From JBGPBY01 sp041481485 (GTDB taxonomy: Bacteria; Acidobacteriota; Terriglobia; 20CM-2-55-15), in assembly GCA_041481485.1 (NCBI GenBank), contig JBGPBY010000398.1, positions 1 to 6,957 of the forward strand: DNA of 6,957 nucleotides. The letters run 5' to 3'. The position numbers and the translations under genes were made by a program. The notes beneath the pieces were generated by a model. That model had not been told where the DNA came from. It searched no databases and worked only from the letters and a program-made list of their open reading frames with translations. Below are positions 6,354 through 6,957 of the stretch, piece by piece; positions within the stretch are counted from its first letter, which is position 1, and every line of letters begins with the position of its first letter.

Positions 6354-6373
6354 CTGCCGCCGCTCCGCGGCTG
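6354..6373 (-). repeat. Palindromic unit D
   Basis: Minus-strand copy of the A family: stem GCCGC/GCGGC with a 3-nt loop. Nineteen nucleotides (6354-6372) are identical to unit F at 6425-6443, a direct repeat spaced by 71 nt from start to start. Confidence 0.78.
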
Positions 6374-6395
6374 AAAGTTTTTGTAATTTGATTTT

Positions 6396-6419
6396 CCACC
6401 GGCTCACGCCGGTGGCTAC
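6396..6419 (-). repeat. REP-like unit E (GTAG plus 8-bp hairpin)
   Basis: Read on the minus strand: GTAG (6419-6416), stem CCACCGGC/GCCGGTGG and loop GTGA. It is the inverted partner of unit B and has the exact GTAG tetranucleotide also seen in both arms of the tolQ/recN doublet, although the stem sequence is different. Confidence 0.87.
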
Positions 6420-6424
6420 AGGGC

Positions 6425-6443
6425 CTGCCGCCGCTCCGCGGCT
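6425..6443 (-). repeat. Palindromic unit F
   Basis: Exact 19-nt copy of unit D, on the minus strand, ending 18 nt before the stop codon of the hydrolase gene. It closes the outer inverted repeat begun by unit A. Confidence 0.78.
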
Positions 6444-6461
6444 CAATGCGTGTGAATGTAT

Positions 6462-6957
6462 TCAAAATGAGCGAGATTTCGTAATCGACTCCAGAAACTT
6501 AAACACCGTGTCGAGATAGAGCTTCCTGTCTACGGAAAATGCTTCGCCGTGGGAAGCCCCTGGCACCACCAGAATCTGTTTGAGCGGACTTTGGTCTGCC
6601 TCATACAAGCGCATGGCCACTCCCGGCGGCATGCGCCGGTCGGCTCCTCCTGCAATAAAAAGCACCGGCACGTTTCCGAAGCTGCGGACTGCCTGTTCCA
6701 CATTTCCCGAATCGGGATTAATCCCCAGGCGTCTGCCGGTGATCCACACCATTAGATTCGCGACAGGGAAGGACGGGATATGAAAGATCAGCTTCACGTG
6801 GTGTTCAATTGTTTCCCGAAACGACGGAAACGAACTGTCGGAAACGACACCCGCGAAGCCTCCGTAATCCCGGACCGCAAGCAGAGCGGTTGCCGCACCC
6901 ATCGACACGCCCCACAGGATTTGTGGAGCGTCCGGGGCTTTCATTCGCACCAGTTGA
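6462..6957 (-). CDS. Alpha/beta hydrolase, C-terminal part (cut by window edge)
   Basis: The reading frame is open to the right edge; the GTG at 6950 is not credible as a start because the catalytic serine would be only 16 residues in, whereas this fold needs a substantial region (oxyanion loop and first strands) before it. Numbering from that GTG, the nucleophile elbow is GVSMG with Ser16, the acid is Asp104 in IAGGADRRMP, and the base is His134 in PGASHGEAF. The triad is therefore complete and correctly ordered. The region after the elbow (VVSDSSFPSFRETIEHH and the following hydrophobic cap) resembles COG1073/YqkD-like serine hydrolases. The hydrophobic cap segment suggests a small nonpolar ester or acyl substrate, but substrate cannot be named. 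The gene ends at 6462, converging on the DUF151 gene across the palindrome block. Confidence 0.87.
   Translation of the reverse strand, partial: QLVRMKAPDAPQILWGVSMGAATALLAVRDYGGFAGVVSDSSFPSFRETIEHHVKLIFHIPSFPVANLMVWITGRRLGINPDSGNVEQAVRSFGNVPVLFIAGGADRRMPPGVAMRLYEADQSPLKQILVVPGASHGEAFSVDRKLYLDTVFKFLESITKSRSF

Larger units (their letters stand above)
6208..6443. repeat. Nested inverted-repeat block (REP/MITE-like cluster) between convergent genes
   Basis: This block fills most of the 334-nt gene-free gap between two converging genes. Six palindromic units are visible, here called A, B, C, D, E and F. A and F are inverted members of one family and B and E inverted members of another, so the outside reads A-B ... 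E-F as one large inverted repeat. Inside it, GGCAGATC (6293-6300) and AGAATCC (6303-6309) are mirrored by GGATTCT (6341-6347) and GATCTGCC (6351-6358). No ORF with coding character crosses it. The arrangement is seen directly; whether it moves as a unit, and whether it ends transcription from both sides, is inference. Confidence 0.88.

Noticed and set aside
6208..6443. CRISPR array
   Set aside because: The repeats are inverted, short, of several families and unevenly spaced, with no regular direct repeat and spacer pattern.
6261..6446. Small minus-strand open frame of 61 codons in the convergent gap
   Set aside because: It is composed of the palindromic units and has no ribosome binding site or coding character.
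6950..6957. Complete short hydrolase starting at GTG 6950
   Set aside because: The catalytic serine would be at residue 16, leaving no room for the first half of the fold; the frame stays open to the edge, so the gene is cut by the window.

Overview
The window looks like a chromosomal core-gene segment of a moderately GC-rich Gram-negative bacterium, most likely an Acidobacteriota member. This is inferred from the Pal-type lipoprotein with an Ig-like insert, the short TonB-like TolA, the DUF151 nuclease and the abundant GC-rich palindromic repeats. No 16S rRNA or other decisive marker is present, so the phylum is an inference. No insertion sequence, CRISPR array, tRNA or rRNA was seen.

Layout. 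Positions 1-3760 (minus strand) hold a compact Tol-Pal operon, read right to left: tolQ (3760-3080), tolR (3079-2636), a TolA/TonB-type gene (2639-1860), tolB (1870-494) and the start of a pal-like lipoprotein gene (476 to the window edge). Junctions are 0 nt, a 4-nt overlap, an 11-nt overlap and a 17-nt gap, so these genes are almost certainly co-transcribed and translationally coupled. TolQ-TolR form the proton-driven motor in the inner membrane, the TolA/TonB protein spans the periplasm, and TolB and Pal form the partner complex at the outer membrane and peptidoglycan. Together they support outer-membrane constriction and integrity.

The divergent gap 3761-3927 carries a pair of REP-like hairpins in head-to-head arrangement, each preceded by GTAG, followed by a plausible promoter for recN. 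recN (3928-5577, plus strand) encodes the SMC-like DNA repair ATPase. It is followed by a bifunctional-nuclease (DUF151) gene (5642-6127, GTG start, excellent ribosome binding site) with its own possible promoter.

The convergent gap 6128-6461 has no gene. It is filled by a dense block of nested inverted repeats built from at least three palindrome families. From 6462 to the right edge, on the minus strand, lies the C-terminal part of an alpha/beta hydrolase with an intact Ser-Asp-His triad.

The coding content is ordinary housekeeping. The most interesting material is the repeat biology (two different GTAG-hairpin REP families in one window), the Ig-like Pal architecture, the Tat-like signal on TolB, and the near-leaderless recN promoter.
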